A stretch of 64,000 nt of DNA, from the NCBI RefSeq assembly GCF_027580225.2, contig NC_073351.2, forward strand, positions 9,342,501 to 9,406,500. Reading direction: 5' to 3'. The notes under the pieces are model-generated. The model was given only the letters and a program-made list of their open reading frames with translations, searched no databases and was not told the origin of the DNA. Shown here one piece after another: positions 12,510 to 26,031 of the stretch (the first letter of the stretch is position 1; each line of letters opens with the position of its first letter). The position numbers and the translations under genes are program-made. This DNA comes from Misgurnus anguillicaudatus. Lineage: Eukaryota; Chordata; Actinopteri; Cypriniformes; Cobitidae.

Positions 12510-13135
12510 CAAAACATTAACCCCAATGTATGAGAACTAGTTATACCTGTAGTAATATTTCCCTTATGATATCTTCTGGATAAATCACGTGTCTGTGAGC
12601 GTATGTGCTGGAAAAACATTGAATCATTGCTGATGTCATGCCATTTTTGTTTGAATGTTATACCTGGACCCATTTCGACTAATATGAAAATCAGAGCTGT
12701 GAATAATAAAGCGAGAAATATCACTGCTCAAAGGCTGAATGCAAAGAAAGTTTCCATGGTCACATTAAGCATTTACAGACATGAGGAGAACGTGAGGTGC
12801 ACAGAGTGCTGTTTTGTTTGGATGTCCTTTCTACAGTGCTAAAGACAGACAAAACCACACGACTGGATCAGAGAGTGCCACTTTCATCCTGAAATGAAAA
12901 GCGTTTTCCTTTAGCTAAGTATGTGTGTGTGTCGTGTATCTGTGCATCTGTGTTTTTTACATCTGTCAGGTTCCCCTAGGAAAGCAGGATTTGTTTGCAC
13001 AGTGCAGATTTAATGCTGACATAAGGATGTGAATTAACTTTGTGAATTAATAAATAGATCTGATAGCAAAATGTCAAAACAGTAGGCCTATAAATATACG
13101 GCCTAGCTATCACTTAGGAAACGGGAATGCATGGA
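12510..13135. other. Non-coding sequence without recognised features
   Basis: No gene, RNA or clear transposon end was seen; a short GT run lies near 12922-12934. Confidence 0.35.
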
Positions 13136-13137
13136 GA

Positions 13138-13226
13138 AAGGCCACCTGACTTAACCAGGCTCGAACCAGGAATCTTCTTGCTGTGAGGCAATAGTGCTGC
13201 CCACTAAGCCACTGTGCCACCCCGGT
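13138..13226 (-). mobile_element. tRNA-derived SINE head, minus strand
   Basis: Read on the minus strand: GGGTGGCACAGTGGCTTAGT, GGGCAGCACTATTGCCTCAC, AGCAAGAAGATTCCTGG, TTCGAGCCTGG. This is the head of a widespread fish SINE whose intact form has GGTGGCTCAGTGGTTAGCAC. The body is lost soon after the B-box, so it is a fragment and not a tRNA gene. Confidence 0.7.
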
Positions 13227-13229
13227 GGT

Positions 13230-15365
13230 CTGTTTAAAATGAGAAAAATGCTTGAATATGCAAAATTATCAGTTCAAAACTGTCCTATAATAACAGATTA
13301 TGTTTTCTAAAATAACATTCCTACTTCCAGGAGGAAAACCAGTCTTGGCCGCATTCATTCATCGTGTTTATTTGAGTAAGGTGTGCGTATGTGTGTGCAT
13401 GATGGTCTGCAATGCATTCAAAACCTTCGAGCGAGGTCACAAAACCCTCTGTTTAAAGAATCGTCTGGCATTGTGTAAGATTTGCCATGACTTCCCCTAC
13501 AAACTTAAATAAATGAAAGCTCGGAAAGTGTGTTTTTTCCCATGTGTTTTAACTATTCACACATGTTCTGTAGTTCTTATTGTTAATGTTGGGCCCAGCT
13601 TTGGAATCATCGCTCTATTTTAAACTGTAATTAAAGAGATTTCCATATTTCTGCACCATAATAAAAATTTTACCAGTGATGAAAAAATCTCCCAGACACA
13701 TCTGTATTCACAAGAATGCTTCAGTGGTTTAGCTCTTTATTTGAGGTCAGTCCCTACACTCTTACAATAAAAACTGAAGTGCTATATTAAAGGTTCCTTG
13801 CAGATATCATGTAGAAGAACCTTGTGATGTCAAAGGGGAATCTTATTTTAATAATACCGCCCCAGCATTTTTTTTCAGTGCCAGCTTTTTTATGATGTTC
13901 ACAAAAGTTTAATGCCTTCAAGAAAATGTTCTTCTTTAAATATATAAGTATACAATATATAAAAAAATAAAAGAACATATGGAGCCCCCTGGAAAAACTC
14001 GTCATTGGCAGGGAAGCGCCTTTCTCTTAATTGACAAGTTACCCGTTAATAGAGACTGTCCTCCAAAAAATAACGACCTCATAAGTCGTTTGTGCAAGGA
14101 CCTTATTACGACGTAAAGTGACGTATTAAGGCATTAGTGTCCTCTAGCGGCAGTAGCTTATAAATACAACCTGTGGTTACGCTTTAAGTTTTTTTGCTTT
14201 ATACATCAGATTAGACATTTAATTTTATGAATTTGTAAATGTAGAAACGGTTTCATAAACATTTATGGTTTTAAAGATATTTTGGAGCATCTAACCCCAC
14301 CCTCACCCTTAACCTAAACCGAACCACTTCTCAACCATATAAAACACAGCACACAAGTAAAAGTACAGTCAGGTATTTATTGCATAAAACAATATAAAAG
14401 TGTTACAAACCATTTGCGTTGCAAACCTTGCGAACTGAAGCCATACGGTTACTTTATATGAAGAACTCTGTGATCAAAACGCACAGTCAGATTTCATTCA
14501 AAAATAACCAGCATGATGTAGTCGGTCACAAGAGCCAATAGCGCTTCACATTCTTAGCTGATGTAATGATGCAATTGGTCACGTGACACATAAAAGCCAA
14601 TGCCTTTTCACAAGATAACGTAGCATCGCGGCAGTTTTTAAATCAGTGTACGTCTGGATCTGATATTTACAGCGGATTGTCATCACTTTTGCATCTTTTC
14701 TTCAAATAAATCAATCGTTTGACCTCGGTACACTTGGTATATTTTAAGTACATTTTTAAAAAGTTGTGACTGTTTTGTATGCTGTGTTTATATCATATAA
14801 CAAATAAATGGGTATGTAATTTGCCCTAAATGCCTGAAAAGTGTAATGTGTAATAAAATACAATTAATCCTGGCAGTTTAAATTTAAAATGTTACCCCTG
14901 TACATGTCATCATAGCAAAATTATACCCCAAAATATAATTTTATACCCTAATATATTAAGTTTCACCTGCTGACGGTAGAGGCGCTAATTTAGTAAATGT
15001 ATCCAGTAGCGGAGTGGCCATCGGGAGAGTCGGGACATTTCCCGGTGGGCCGGTAGTGTTTTGAGGCTGCGAGGGCCAGTCTGATAAAAGTAGAGATAAA
15101 AGTAGATCCCGGTAGATTTTTTGGTCCCACTCTGCCCCTGAATGCATCTATTGGTCGTATTTGGTGAAATGGACAAACGACCAAAGCAATCGTATGTGTT
15201 GGAGGATATGTTGCGTTAATGGCGGGGAAAGAGTTAATCTATCCAACTACTGCCATTTAGTGCAGAGAAAGAAAAAAATTGACAACATAATTGAGTTTCA
15301 ATTTCAACAAACCACCATTATGGTGATCAGTGTTTGCATATCATCCGGTCATTTGCATTTGCCTC
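13230..15365. other. Non-coding sequence with small repeat fragments
   Basis: A fragment of a fish AAGGTTC/GAAGAACC repeat lies at about 13757-13850. A piece of the ACTCGTCATTGGCAGGGAAG family lies at 13997-14053 (the longer copy is at 24.18 kb). Otherwise no gene or complete transposon was recognised. Confidence 0.4.
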
Positions 15366-15370
15366 ATAGA

Positions 15371-15567
15371 AATAAAGGTACAAAAGTTGTCACTGGGACA
15401 GCACCCTTTCAAAAGGTACACCTTTGTGCCCAAAGAGTGCATATTAGTACTTCAAAGGTACATATTGGTAGTTCAAAGATACATATTTACACCTAAAAAT
15501 TGTAAATATTAGGACATTTTTTAAAGGGTACTGCCCCAGTGACTTGAGCTTGTGTATCTTTATTTTT
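15371..15567. mobile_element. Palindromic GTACTGCCCCAGTGAC MITE
   Basis: Left AATAAAGGTACAAAAGTTGT then CACTGGGACAGCACCCTTT pairs with right AAAGGGTACTGCCCCAGTGA then CTTGAGCTTGTGTATCTTTA. About 200 bp, no coding capacity. A fragment of the same family is at about 31395-31470 (GACCTTTTTAAAAAGTACTG). The 111-codon frame crossing it is not a gene. Confidence 0.65.
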
Positions 15568-15569
15568 AA

Positions 15570-18480
15570 AAGTGAGACACACCCAAAAATGTCACATATA
15601 GTGTCAATTTTAACATGTTATAATAAATTATCTGTGGGGTATTTTGAGCTAGAACTTAACGTGTGTACTGTGGGGACACCAACGATTTATATTAAATCTT
15701 AAAAAGTCTTGTGAAATGTCCCCTTTATCATTTTGTGGTTATCAATTCATAGACTGTAAGCAGTCTCCTAAATGCAAATGAGCTTGTTAGGTATACACAC
15801 ACAGCAATGGTAATTTCCAAAGTAGTGATGTTTTATTGATGACACATTCTCTTTAAAAATGTGAATGCCAATGGTCACAGGAGATGCATTTGAGACACAG
15901 CTGAGACAATGTCAGGATGTTTAAACAGAAGAGGCAATATTCTGACAGCATTACAAAGCCACGGGAGACTCTCTATGCACATCTTATAGTTGATTCTACA
16001 CATGGCACTGCAGAAGGAATGTGAAAAAAATTGACATTTTACCTTCATGGCAAGATAAAGCGTTTTTGAAAATTTCATGTGCGTTTTAACAGTGTATACC
16101 CAGAGAGAGGTTCTGCGGTCTGGGCGCTGGAGGAGATGGTATGCGTGCAGAATTGCGATTGTCACCCTTATTAAAGAGACTTGAGGCAGATCTGAACCAA
16201 CACTGCCTCCCAGCCTGACAGGAGAGATTCCCATCTCCTGAGTTTGAGGGTCACCCCATTCACCTCTCCATGTTTAAAGTTGCCGTGCCGACAGCAAGCT
16301 GTGAAGCAATATTTGTACGTGCATTAAACCTCCTCGTTCCACCTGACCAGAAAGGAGACAACAGAATTTCCAACAGGTGACATCATGCAGGAGTGAGAAA
16401 TGCACTGAGCAGTCGAATGTACTGTTTGACTTTGTTAACACTTTCTTTTTTCTCCTGAGATGGATGTTGGTATACTTTATCGTCACTCCTAGTGGGAAAT
16501 TGTAGTTTTCTGCCATTAAGTGTCTGATTGCTTTCAAATCATCTTGTCAATTTATCAAGGATGTGCTGGAATTGATAGTCTGTTATCCTGACCATCACAT
16601 GTAATCACTTGAGGTTAATCTGGACTGTAAGATTGCCTGTCTTTGAGGAGCTTTTCACAAAAAAATGGGAATTCTGTCATTTGGGAATGGGAATTCTAAC
16701 AAATGGAGATTTCCCTTTTCCATAAAAAAGAAAATGTGGAGCTACCTAATTGTAAAAAAGCATTATACCATAAAATACAACACACACTTGCTTTGTGTGA
16801 GGTATAGAGTCTTTATTAGTTAAATATCTTTTCCTTTTTAAATTGGAGGGACCACCCATGCACAGATCCAAATGAGATTTTAATGATACATCAAGTTATC
16901 AACAATGCTACATCCAACATTGGTTTATGCTTCTTAACCAACCGCAAGTTTAAAGCTGCAACCTGCAACGTATGATTCTACATCACCATCTCAGTTTGAA
17001 ACATAAAATTGCAGGTTACTTAACATACTTAACACAAATTATGTCAAAATAATATTTCTTGTAAAATCGTAACAGATTGCTCCAACTGTGCTGCCCCCAC
17101 ATGCTATCTAAATTATTGTAAATATAAGTCTTTAGAAATTTGACACGAATGGCCTCTCAAGTTGTATTTACCCCTTAAGGGATTCGGAAGGGGATCTTTT
17201 TTGTTTGCTGGGATTGGGTAGGCCATAAACTTTAAGCATGGAGGGGAAACCTACATTTCAGCCAGGATCTGAAGTTAACTATGTATTGTATACATTTTGA
17301 CTCGTCCTCCATGATTCCTAATTCGTTGTGACAACAAAACAACCTTAGAACAGTGTTCGAATTGGGCGGGTGGGCTGGGGTGGTCCCAGACCTCCTATAA
17401 GCACTGAGGGACTCCATATAAAGCACACAAATATAAATGGGGGGGTCCCCTGTTTTTTATTAAAATTAAAATACTACATAAATTTAAAATTCTCTTGCTG
17501 CGATGTCACAAAGCGATAATATCCATTATTTGTCCAAATTTCGCTATAAACTAATCCAGAAGATTTGTGTTTAAAAACATGTAAGCTCTCAAGTGCCCCT
17601 CATGCGGTTTTCTGGAGGAATTGACAGATTGTTAGATTTAGATTTAGGATTGTGTTAGCCAGGAGCTTTTGTTTCAAACTAGTTTGAGGGGTAAAAAAAT
17701 ACATTTCTCTGGTGAAAACTATGTTTTAAATATATGCTAAATACATTTTGCAGAAAGTAAAGTTTTATTAGAAATAAGTTTTAAAAGTTTAACCTTCATA
17801 TATCAACATACAAATAGTACCTCATGGCAACAAATACAATTTTATTTTTACTCATATAGCAAAAAAAAAAAATTCCTGGCCAAAATAGAAGTTTATAAAG
17901 TATTTTTTTTTACAGTTGAACATACTTTTAAAACAAAAAAGTGAGTGAGGAGGTCAAACAATCTGGTAAGTTTACTCTATTTGAGCTATATAAGCCCGTC
18001 CCTTGATGCAAATTTCCTCGTGAATGCTTCGAATGACTAGAATTTCACACATGACTTTCACGTGTGAATGAAGCGAGTAAACTTAAAATGCTCAAGCGTC
18101 CAACTACATGCGAATAGCGCGTTTTTGCCAACAGCAGGAAATAACTAGCAACCCCAACAACCGTGATGTTCACATTTTAAGCTTTATATTTTTAGCTTTA
18201 AAGGTTTTATTTTTGTTTATCTGCTGCGTCCGCACCGCCGATGAACGTTTCAGCCAGTGTCAGTTTACCTGAACTTGACTTTGACATTTTGAAAAATGTT
18301 GCATTTACTTCACACAAGCGCAGACGTGTCCCCTGTTGCCATGGGAACGTTATGACGTAATTACGCGATGCGAACATCAATAAAAAGCAAAAAAAAGCTG
18401 CAAACAGTTTTTGCAAGTTCCTGCAGTTTTTGCAAGTTCCCGCAATTTCATCGCATAAAATTGCATAAATATCTCACATA
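15570..18480. other. Mostly unique non-coding sequence
   Basis: No supported exon. At about 18020-18140 there is half of a palindromic family (GTGAATGAAGCGAG, GCGAATAGCGCGTTTTTGCC). At 18397-18450 GCAAGTTCCYGCARTTT repeats. These flank the Tol2-like element and may belong to an older repeat it entered. Confidence 0.4.
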
Positions 18481-18731
18481 TTCCCAGAGGTGTAAAGTAC
18501 TCGAGTAAATGTACTTCGTTACTGTACTTAAGTATTTTTTGGGCTACTTTGTACTTGTACTGAGTATCAAAAATATAAGCAACTTTTACTCTCTACTCAA
18601 TTACATTTTTGATTGGGTATTTGTACTCTTTACTCCACTACATTTGAAATGACACTTAACGTTACTCGCTACATTGTTTATTCGTCAAATAATAAAAACG
18701 AAACGAAAGTGTCAGAGAGTGATGATGGTTA

Positions 18732-19342
18732 TGCTGCGTTCCAGAGCCCATCCAAGCCAGTGGGATGTAGGACTTATCCTACCTCCAACTAGGAAAAGTG
18801 CACTGGAATGCCTGTCGAAGTGGAACCTCCTACCGGCGAACTCGGGGGAGTTCGACCTACCCCGACTTCAGAAAAATAAGTCGGAGGACAATGGCGGCGC
18901 CCATAGATCGCGTCTTCGTGAGAGGAAATCTTCAAGGAATAGACTATACATTGTACTTCTCTGCTTGTATGGTTGTTTTAGACACTGTAATTTTAACACA
19001 ACTTGTTTTTTTATATCATGGCGTGAAATTATGTCGTTATTATCTGTTATCATGAAAATACGGTAAAAATATACCAAGTTACTTAGCGACATGCAGCGCC
19101 TTTATATAATGGCTCCAGAACACTTTGTAAAGATGATTAACTTGTTGTTTTACTGTAGTGTGAACTGCACAGTTCGGACCGACGTTTAAAAGTTATGTAG
19201 TCTGTACGAGCCGGTCGGTCGTCCATGTTTTCTGTTTACGTTCCACTTCAAATGTCTGGAACGCTTTGAAGTAGGAGCTAGGACACTTCAAGAAGCATAA
19301 ATCCCACGTCCCACTGGTTTAGATGGGCTCTGGAACGCAGCA
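18732..19342. mobile_element. Palindromic TGCTGCGTTCCAGAGCC element nested in the Tol2-like element
   Basis: Left TGCTGCGTTCCAGAGCCCAT pairs with right ATGGGCTCTGGAACGCAGCA; inner blocks also pair (CCAGTGGGATGT with the complement of ACGTCCCACTGG). TA flanks both sides. The 130-codon frame at 18674-19066 crosses the element edge and is noise. Confidence 0.72.
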
Positions 19343-20129
19343 TAAGAATCTGTGGTCGCGAGGTTACACGCACACACACAACTGAGGGACTTCATTGGCG
19401 CTACGCAGGGCAATCGTATGAAATCAAAGTATTGCGAGAGCGAATCAAATGCATATGGAGAAGTCTGGTCTCGCGGTATTTTGATGTCAAACGCTGAATG
19501 GCTTGCGTTGAGCCACCGTAGCGGGACATCTGCGTGCTGCGAATGTCATAAACTGTAGAGAAAAGTTAGCGTCTTATCTGAGAGACGAGATAAAGAGCAA
19601 ACATATGGATGCATATCACATTTGCTTCTGTCAAGGGACAATTTGTTAAACTTGTGATGCTACAATCAAACAAAAGTGAAGCGCGATCGGGTCATCCCGC
19701 AACTCAAAGGCAAGCACAAATGTTTTATATACTCTGATGCTACTTTATCAGCTAACCTAAGCTGGTAAGTTACATAACTTGATATAACTTACTATATAAG
19801 CCAAAATAAACCAGCGATGTCCTGTAGCTACTGATTGCTCAAGTAACTTAAGTACATTATAAGATTGATAACAAGTGTACAATTTCACTGTCCTCAAATT
19901 TAACCAAGTGTGCTGTAATGTATTTACTGTAAAGAGGGATGCATGACTAAATGTGCATTTAATGTGAGATAGTGGTGTTACGCACTACATGTGTTTTCAA
20001 TTAATCTTTCGAATGAACAACTTCCTGTTTTTAATATGCATGATCAGTGTTAGTGTAATTTTAGTTTACTGGAATTTTTTAAATATTAAAATTATATCTT
20101 TTTATATCTTTAGGCCTATAAGAATATTT

Positions 20130-20449
20130 GGTAACACTTTACAATAAGGTTCATTAGTTAACAGTAGTTAATGTATTAACTAACTTGAACAAACCATGAG
20201 CAATACATTTGTTACATTATTTATTCATCTTTGTTAATGTTAGTTAATAAAAATGTAAGCTTTAATTGTTTGTTCATGTTAGATCAGAGTGCATTAACTA
20301 ATGTTAACAAGATTTTAATGAAGTATAAGTAATTGTTGAAATTAAAATTAACAAAGATTAATAAATGCTAAGTGCAGTTAATTTTTAGTTAATGTTAACT
20401 AATGTAGCTAACTAATGTTAACTAATGAACCTTATTGTAAAGTGTTACC
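20130..20449. mobile_element. GGTAACACTTTACAATAAGG palindromic MITE nested in the Tol2-like element
   Basis: The terminal GGTAACACTTTACAATAAGG and following TTCATTAGTTAAC are repeated inverted at the right end (GTTAACTAATGAA, CCTTATTGTAAAGTGTTACC). It is 320 bp, AT-rich and non-coding. The flanks GAATATTT and ATATATTT match at 6 of 8 positions, possibly a decayed 8-bp duplication. Confidence 0.75.
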
Positions 20450-21055
20450 ATATATTTATATCACAAAGTTAGGCTATATATTTTTCAGCATGGCACATTC
20501 AAATACACAATGACACTAGACTAAAATTAAATGGGTTTAAATAAAATGTAGCTAATGTTGGATAAAATTAGACTAAAACTAATCAATTCAGATGACAAAA
20601 ATATGACTAAAACTAAACTAAATTAAATTTTAATCAAAAGACTATGACTATGTTTAATCTGTGTTTGTTCTGCCAGGTCAAAATTTTGAGGTGTTTGATT
20701 TCTTTTCTATATTAGGAAATAAAACCTCATAAATAAACTTTCTTAGTTTTCACTGACCTACAATGTCTCTTTGTGTTGATGACTAGTGCATCTTTGAGCC
20801 AACATTCAGTACGAGTAAAAATACTTGAGTACTTTTAAATTGGGTTACTTTAATACTTTTACTCAAGTCGTATTTAAATTGGTGACTTGTAACTTGTAGT
20901 GGAGTAATTTTTACAGTAAGGAATTTGTACTTTTACTCAAGTATGGCTTTCAGCTACTCTTTACACCTCTGCATATTCCATCACGTTTTTTAAGAAAACG
21001 TGTCGCAAGATCAAGGATTTTTGCTCGCAACAATCACAAAAAACTCTGGAAGGAC

Positions 21056-21497
21056 TGAAATATCTCACGAAATTTCGTTATATAGTCACGTATTTTTTTG
21101 ATTCTTTTTTCGTGCTATTATCACGAAATTTCGTGTTTTTTCGTGATCGTATAACGAATTTCTGTTTTCGTGTGATTATCACGTATTGGTTCCTCGACTG
21201 TTTTGTCCTATTTTCTTACCATTGTCACTTCGGTTTAGTGTTAGATTTACATAAAATGACATCCCTAACCAAACCCAACTCTAACCCTAACGCCAGGCGA
21301 CATATAAAAAAATAAATCAGAAAAAATAGTATAGATCAATATATAAAGTGACATTCTAATGCAAGCACCAAATCTAACCCTAAACCGAAGCGACAATGGT
21401 TTAAAATAGGATAAAACAGTTGAGTAACCAATACGTGATAATCACACGAAAACAGGAATTCGTTATACGATCACGAAAAAACACGAAATTAACTGAT
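21056..21497. mobile_element. Palindromic CACGAAATTTCGT MITE, truncated copy
   Basis: Shares long stretches with the copy at 47955-48463, including TATAGTCACGTATTTTTTTG, ATTATCACGTATTGGTTCCT and CCATTGTCACTTCGGTTTAG, with the inverted partner CGATCACGAAAAAACACGAA. The right terminus breaks off after ACACGAAATT. The telomere-like CTAACC words in the middle belong to the family. Confidence 0.7.
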
Positions 21498-21499
21498 TT

Positions 21500-23205
21500 T
21501 TGTTCATTTTAAATAAAAAAGTTACGGACTGCAGCTCTTTAAATGAGATTTCAGTAACAGAAACACTACAGTCATAAAGATTTGGACTGAGAAATGGGTG
21601 CTTTTAATTTTTGAGATGCCCCTTTCTTTAATCCAGAGACACTAGGAACATCAATGGACTGAATGCACACTGTAATGTTTCTGGTACCCATTAATGCTCC
21701 TGCAGCTGTTGTGAACATTTGCTGAACTTTGTTGGCCATATGTTCTGCTGTGCACAATTCCTCTTTTGTCTTTACGCTCCCTGTGACTCAACGCCGGCTT
21801 TCGGCTCGTAATGTTATTTTCTTTTCTTCGTGCAGCAGAGCCAAAGTATTTCTCACATTCTCTCATTTGTCTTGGCTTTAAAATCCATCTTTCTATACGT
21901 TCAACAGTCCCCCTGTATTGGCTCAGGTTAAGATTTTTGGCTGCGGACAGAGCAAGAGCTCATGGGGAAATGCATTCTAGATTGGAGAGCATGCTTGAGT
22001 GTTTCCTTAACAATAACAGGAGGTGTGGATCAAGCATTGTGCTCTTAAGCTGAGAGGGAAGGGCTACTGAGATAGAGGGAGAACCAGAGAGAGAGATAGT
22101 GTTTCATACCATCAATGAGATGTCTGGAGTGCGCTTTCTATCTCGTTTGTTGTGTTTTGTAAGGGGATGAAAGACCCTATGTTTGTACCATGAATAGAGT
22201 ACATTGCTGACATTCTCTAAGGTCTAACATACAACTATGCCGGCTATGAACCCGGTGAACAAATTGCTTTATAAAGCACAGCGCGCACCTTTTATTTGAT
22301 TATGGGCATTCATATTCATTGCCACTTGTGGGGAATACGTGTACTTAAGTTAACTGTTGCTTTTCACACAATCCCGTTAGCACTTATTATCAAAAAAGCA
22401 GAAAATTCAGATCCGATTATTTGTATCACCATGAACCTTGAAACAATGCAACCTGAGGTTTGTATTCAACATTCTACCAGTTTGACCTTGTGTAGGTTTG
22501 CTATACATTTACACAGCCTTCATTGATGTGGTTGCGGTCATGCATGGCCATATTTCTATTGACCAGAAATGTCTTTCATCGGAGAACAGTAATTCAACAG
22601 AAAAATGTTAATCTGATATGGTAATTAATGACACATTTACAAGACACATTTACATATTTACACATTCAGCAGATGCTTTTATTTAATGCAACATACAGTG
22701 CACGTTTGTTTTTACATTTGATCAGTACATGCATTCCCTGCACTACCATTACCACTACCAAAACCTAAACTTAAAAGAAGACTGGTATTGCCATGGTACA
22801 ATGTCCAGAAAACCCTAATAATATTTTTGTATCAGTGATGAAAATTTAAGAACTTGGGTAACCAAACAACACTGGCCCCCATTGAAGTCCATTGTGGCTA
22901 CTGAGACATTTCTAAAAAATACTGTATCTTTATGCGCTTCACAGACGAAAGAATCATATAGGTTTTGAATGGTATAAGGGTGTTTTTTTTGTAGAACCTA
23001 TGGGAGATAAAGAACAGAAACCAAATTAGCATATGTGCTACTGTGCTTCTGTATATGGCCAAAGTCATTTTAATCAAGTCTCATCACTCCGCCGCCATGT
23101 TTGCAACACCTCCAGGTCTTGTTAGAACAAGACAAACATGTGCAAAGTTCCTCTCCCAGAGGAGTCAGATTGACGATTGGCTCTTTTTACTGGGAGGTGG
23201 CCATT
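21500..23205. other. Non-coding sequence with repeat fragments
   Basis: A minus-strand SINE-tail remnant is near 22660-22710 (TTCAGCAGATGCTTTTATTT). A partial copy of the ubiquitous fish repeat that ends in GGTGAACTATCCC-type sequence lies at about 22850-22985. No exon is supported. Confidence 0.4.
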
Positions 23206-23206
23206 C

Positions 23207-24122
23207 TGGGGTGCTTTTCCCGAACAACGACATAACTCGCTGCTGAATTATCGTAGTATGATGCATAGTTGGAGAAACTAACTACCTTGTCACGACTGTA
23301 TCCCAAAAGCATAGTAACTTTGTCGCACATTCGTCGTTTGAACCATGTTGGTTTAACAACATAGTTGATGATGTCATGTGGGAGGTGAAGTACTAATTAA
23401 AACTCCTTAAGTGGCGCTGTCCCGGTCACGGGACACCTAAGTTTATGTCAATATTTTCCATATAAATTTTATGTATATCACAACAAACTATATATTGTTG
23501 GAAAGGTCTAAGCCTCTAGAATACATATATCAACAGTGTTTTATAAAATAAATTATGTAGGGAGCGTAATTGATTAAATTTTAAAGAGAGTGCGCCTCAA
23601 AACATTTTTAATCTGTGCAAATCGATTTAATGCCAGATTATTGCTGTAAATAACATTCATTGCATCGGAAGATTGATTTTGTTATCGTGATTTAGTTATC
23701 TGTTGTTTATTTTTAAGAAATATAATTAATGCGCAAGTTCCCTCTTAATTAACTGCTCCCAGGGATTCCCCAGGGTCTTAAAGCTCGTAGGCATGCGCAC
23801 ATGTGCAGTTTTCAAATGCAACGCTTTCATTCTGTTTACTACCTTAAAGACGTAAAATAAATTTTTTATATATTTAGAATAATGGATATAGACCGTACTA
23901 CATGTTTTTGCTTATTTTGTCCAAAAGCATGATCAACGTAAGCCTACATATTATAATAACAAGGAACGATGCTTCTAACAACAAATGTCGTTCAAACCAC
24001 ACAAGTTTGCAATGCAGCTTGTGAATGTTCGTTTGAACTATGGTTTCGTAAAACCTTCATCAGTAACAACGTAACTTACGACAGTAGTTGGCTAACAATG
24101 ATTTTGGGAAACGTACCCCTGA
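23207..24122. mobile_element. Palindromic GGGGTGCTTTTCCC element
   Basis: The left arm GGGGTGCTTTTCCCGAACAA ... CATAGTTGGAGAAACTAAC is answered by the right arm AGTTGGCTAACAATGATTTT ... GGGAAACGTACCCC. Arms of about 190 bp are separated by about 540 bp of unrelated AT-rich DNA, which may be a further insertion. It has no coding capacity. Confidence 0.55.
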
Positions 24123-24279
24123 TCGTTGCGATTTCCCCCATTCATATCAATACCAGTGACGCATCTTGTTAACTCTTTCCCCACCATTGATGGGTTAACT
24201 CGTCAATTAAGAGAAAACCCTTCCCTGCCAATGACGAGTTTTTATGGCAATCCATATTTTCGCTATTATGCAATAGGTG

Positions 24280-26031
24280 CAGGGCCGCATTAATGCATGG
24301 GCTTACCTGGGCTTAAGCCCAGGGCCTCGGGCTGGGAAGGGCCCCGAGTTGCCGGAAAAAAATAACTGCCGCATTTTATAAAAAGTTGATACTCCCTTTA
24401 AAATTATGCGTAATCGCTTTGCTTTGAATGTCCGTGCGTGAATGCAGTTCCTGCGCAAGAAAATCTCTCACTTACTATAGGCTACCCTGCAATCATTAGT
24501 GAGCTTTTTAAAATTTCTGTCTGAAATATCCATTATTGCATTTCTGAAGGCAACACAGACAGCTTTCTGATAAAGTGACCAAAAGTGCCTTTCAAGTGAT
24601 GAACAAAGACTAAACTGAGGACGCGTTTTTATCTTAATATGAAAGACAACGTGTATATAAACATTCATTAAATGATTCCTCGTATCATTTTAAAGCCAAG
24701 ATGTACAGAACAGCACACAAAGATATTACACAAAACATTTTTGATAACTAAATCTAATAAATAACAAATTAGATTCTGCCTCGGAAGCCACTGCTAAGTT
24801 CAGCGATCGTTTCATTTTGAGATTTAGCGTGGCAAGGAAATAAAAGACGAGAAATTACATATAGTTTGTTACTGTAAATTATAAAAAACAAGCTTTATAT
24901 ACAATTACTTTAACGGTTCATTTATAACCAAAAAACACTGAAATTAAGGATTTTATAGACACTATATGCTTTATTATTTTGCACAGAAATATCTGATTGC
25001 TTACTTTCACTTTGATCATCTCTGTATTCACAAAAACGGCTTACCTGTTTTGTAGCTCAACTTTTGACAAGTTAAGCAACCTTTTCAAATACATTTTAAA
25101 ACTTATACTTGTCGAAAAAATCATTTTTTGATGTTACGTTTGATGAATGCCTAAATATGATCACGCAGAGCACCTAGCACGTTCGGCTAAGTTGAATGTG
25201 ACAGCATGCAACCGCGCAACATCGACACAACGAAAAGCAATCCAAAACTTACAGAACTTAAATTATATCAGAATTGACCTTTATAATTAATAAAACATAA
25301 AAACAAAATAAAGTCAGAATCAATAGGTGCAGAACATGGGTGCAAAATGCCTAAATGCGCAGGGGAATAAAACCCACAAATAGTTTAATCAGATACGACT
25401 AAATAATCTATAAATTAAATAAAAACAAGGAAATATTAAAATTAATTTTAAAATAACGAAAGTATAGAATTACCTGTTTTGTCTTTTTAATTGCAGAAAC
25501 AAAGAGACTTTGCAATGGTTTCTGGATATGGACGTCTAGCCCTGTCACGGGATTTAGGCTATTAACAGACTTTAAAAATATTTATTAAAAGCTACTATAT
25601 TATTTACTTAGTATTATCATAATAGGATGTATATTTTTTATATTGGGAGAAAGCTGTTAAATGTGAAATCAGATAATGTGCACTCTTATACAGCCAAAAT
25701 GAAATGATCCTCAATTTTATAACACATCTGCGACAATTGACTGTGCAGTAGTCGAATCAGGCTTCTCCTGTCAAAGCATCGAATCTTAGACTATTCGGGT
25801 CACCTAGGACTATGTGCATAGTATGTTATGCAGTGATATTTGTGTATATTGCGGGCATTCTGATATGGTTTTAATATTTTGTAATTCCATTTATTCCAGC
25901 AAAATAAAAGCCTGACAACTTGCACTTAGTGATTATAAAGATTGTGTGAATGTAGGCTGCAATTCTGGTGGATAAAGGGCCACACAAAATGATAAAGCCC
26001 AGGGGCCCCTTACAGTGTTAATGCGGCCCTG
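24280..26031. mobile_element. hAT element, 1.75 kb, non-autonomous
   Basis: Begins CAGGGCCGCATTAATGC and ends GTTAATGCGGCCCTG, an inverted pair. A perfect 8-bp duplication AATAGGTG lies at 24272-24279 and 26032-26039. The GC-rich ends (GGGCTTAAGCCCAGGGCC) contrast with an AT-rich interior that has no transposase frame longer than about 66 codons. Confidence 0.85.

Larger units (their letters stand above)
18485..20971. mobile_element. Tol2-like hAT element, non-autonomous
   Basis: The ends are CAGAGGTGTAAAGTACTCGA and the complement of AGCTACTCTTTACACCTCTG. The first twelve bases match the Tol2 family tip as recalled. Both subterminal regions are packed with short ACTT/AAGT words (GTACTTAAGTA, ACTTGAGTACTTTTA), typical of hAT ends. 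A perfect 8-bp duplication CATATTCC lies at 18477-18484 and 20972-20979. The 2.49-kb body has no transposase frame and contains at least two other elements (18732-19342 and 20130-20449), so it could only move with a transposase supplied elsewhere. Confidence 0.88.

Noticed and set aside
13138..13226. Possible minus-strand tRNA gene
   Set aside because: It matches the head of an abundant fish SINE and lacks a proper acceptor stem; scored as SINE fragment.
18674..19066. 130-codon frame with basic residues
   Set aside because: It starts in the Tol2-like element and runs into the nested palindrome, so it is composed of two unrelated repeats.
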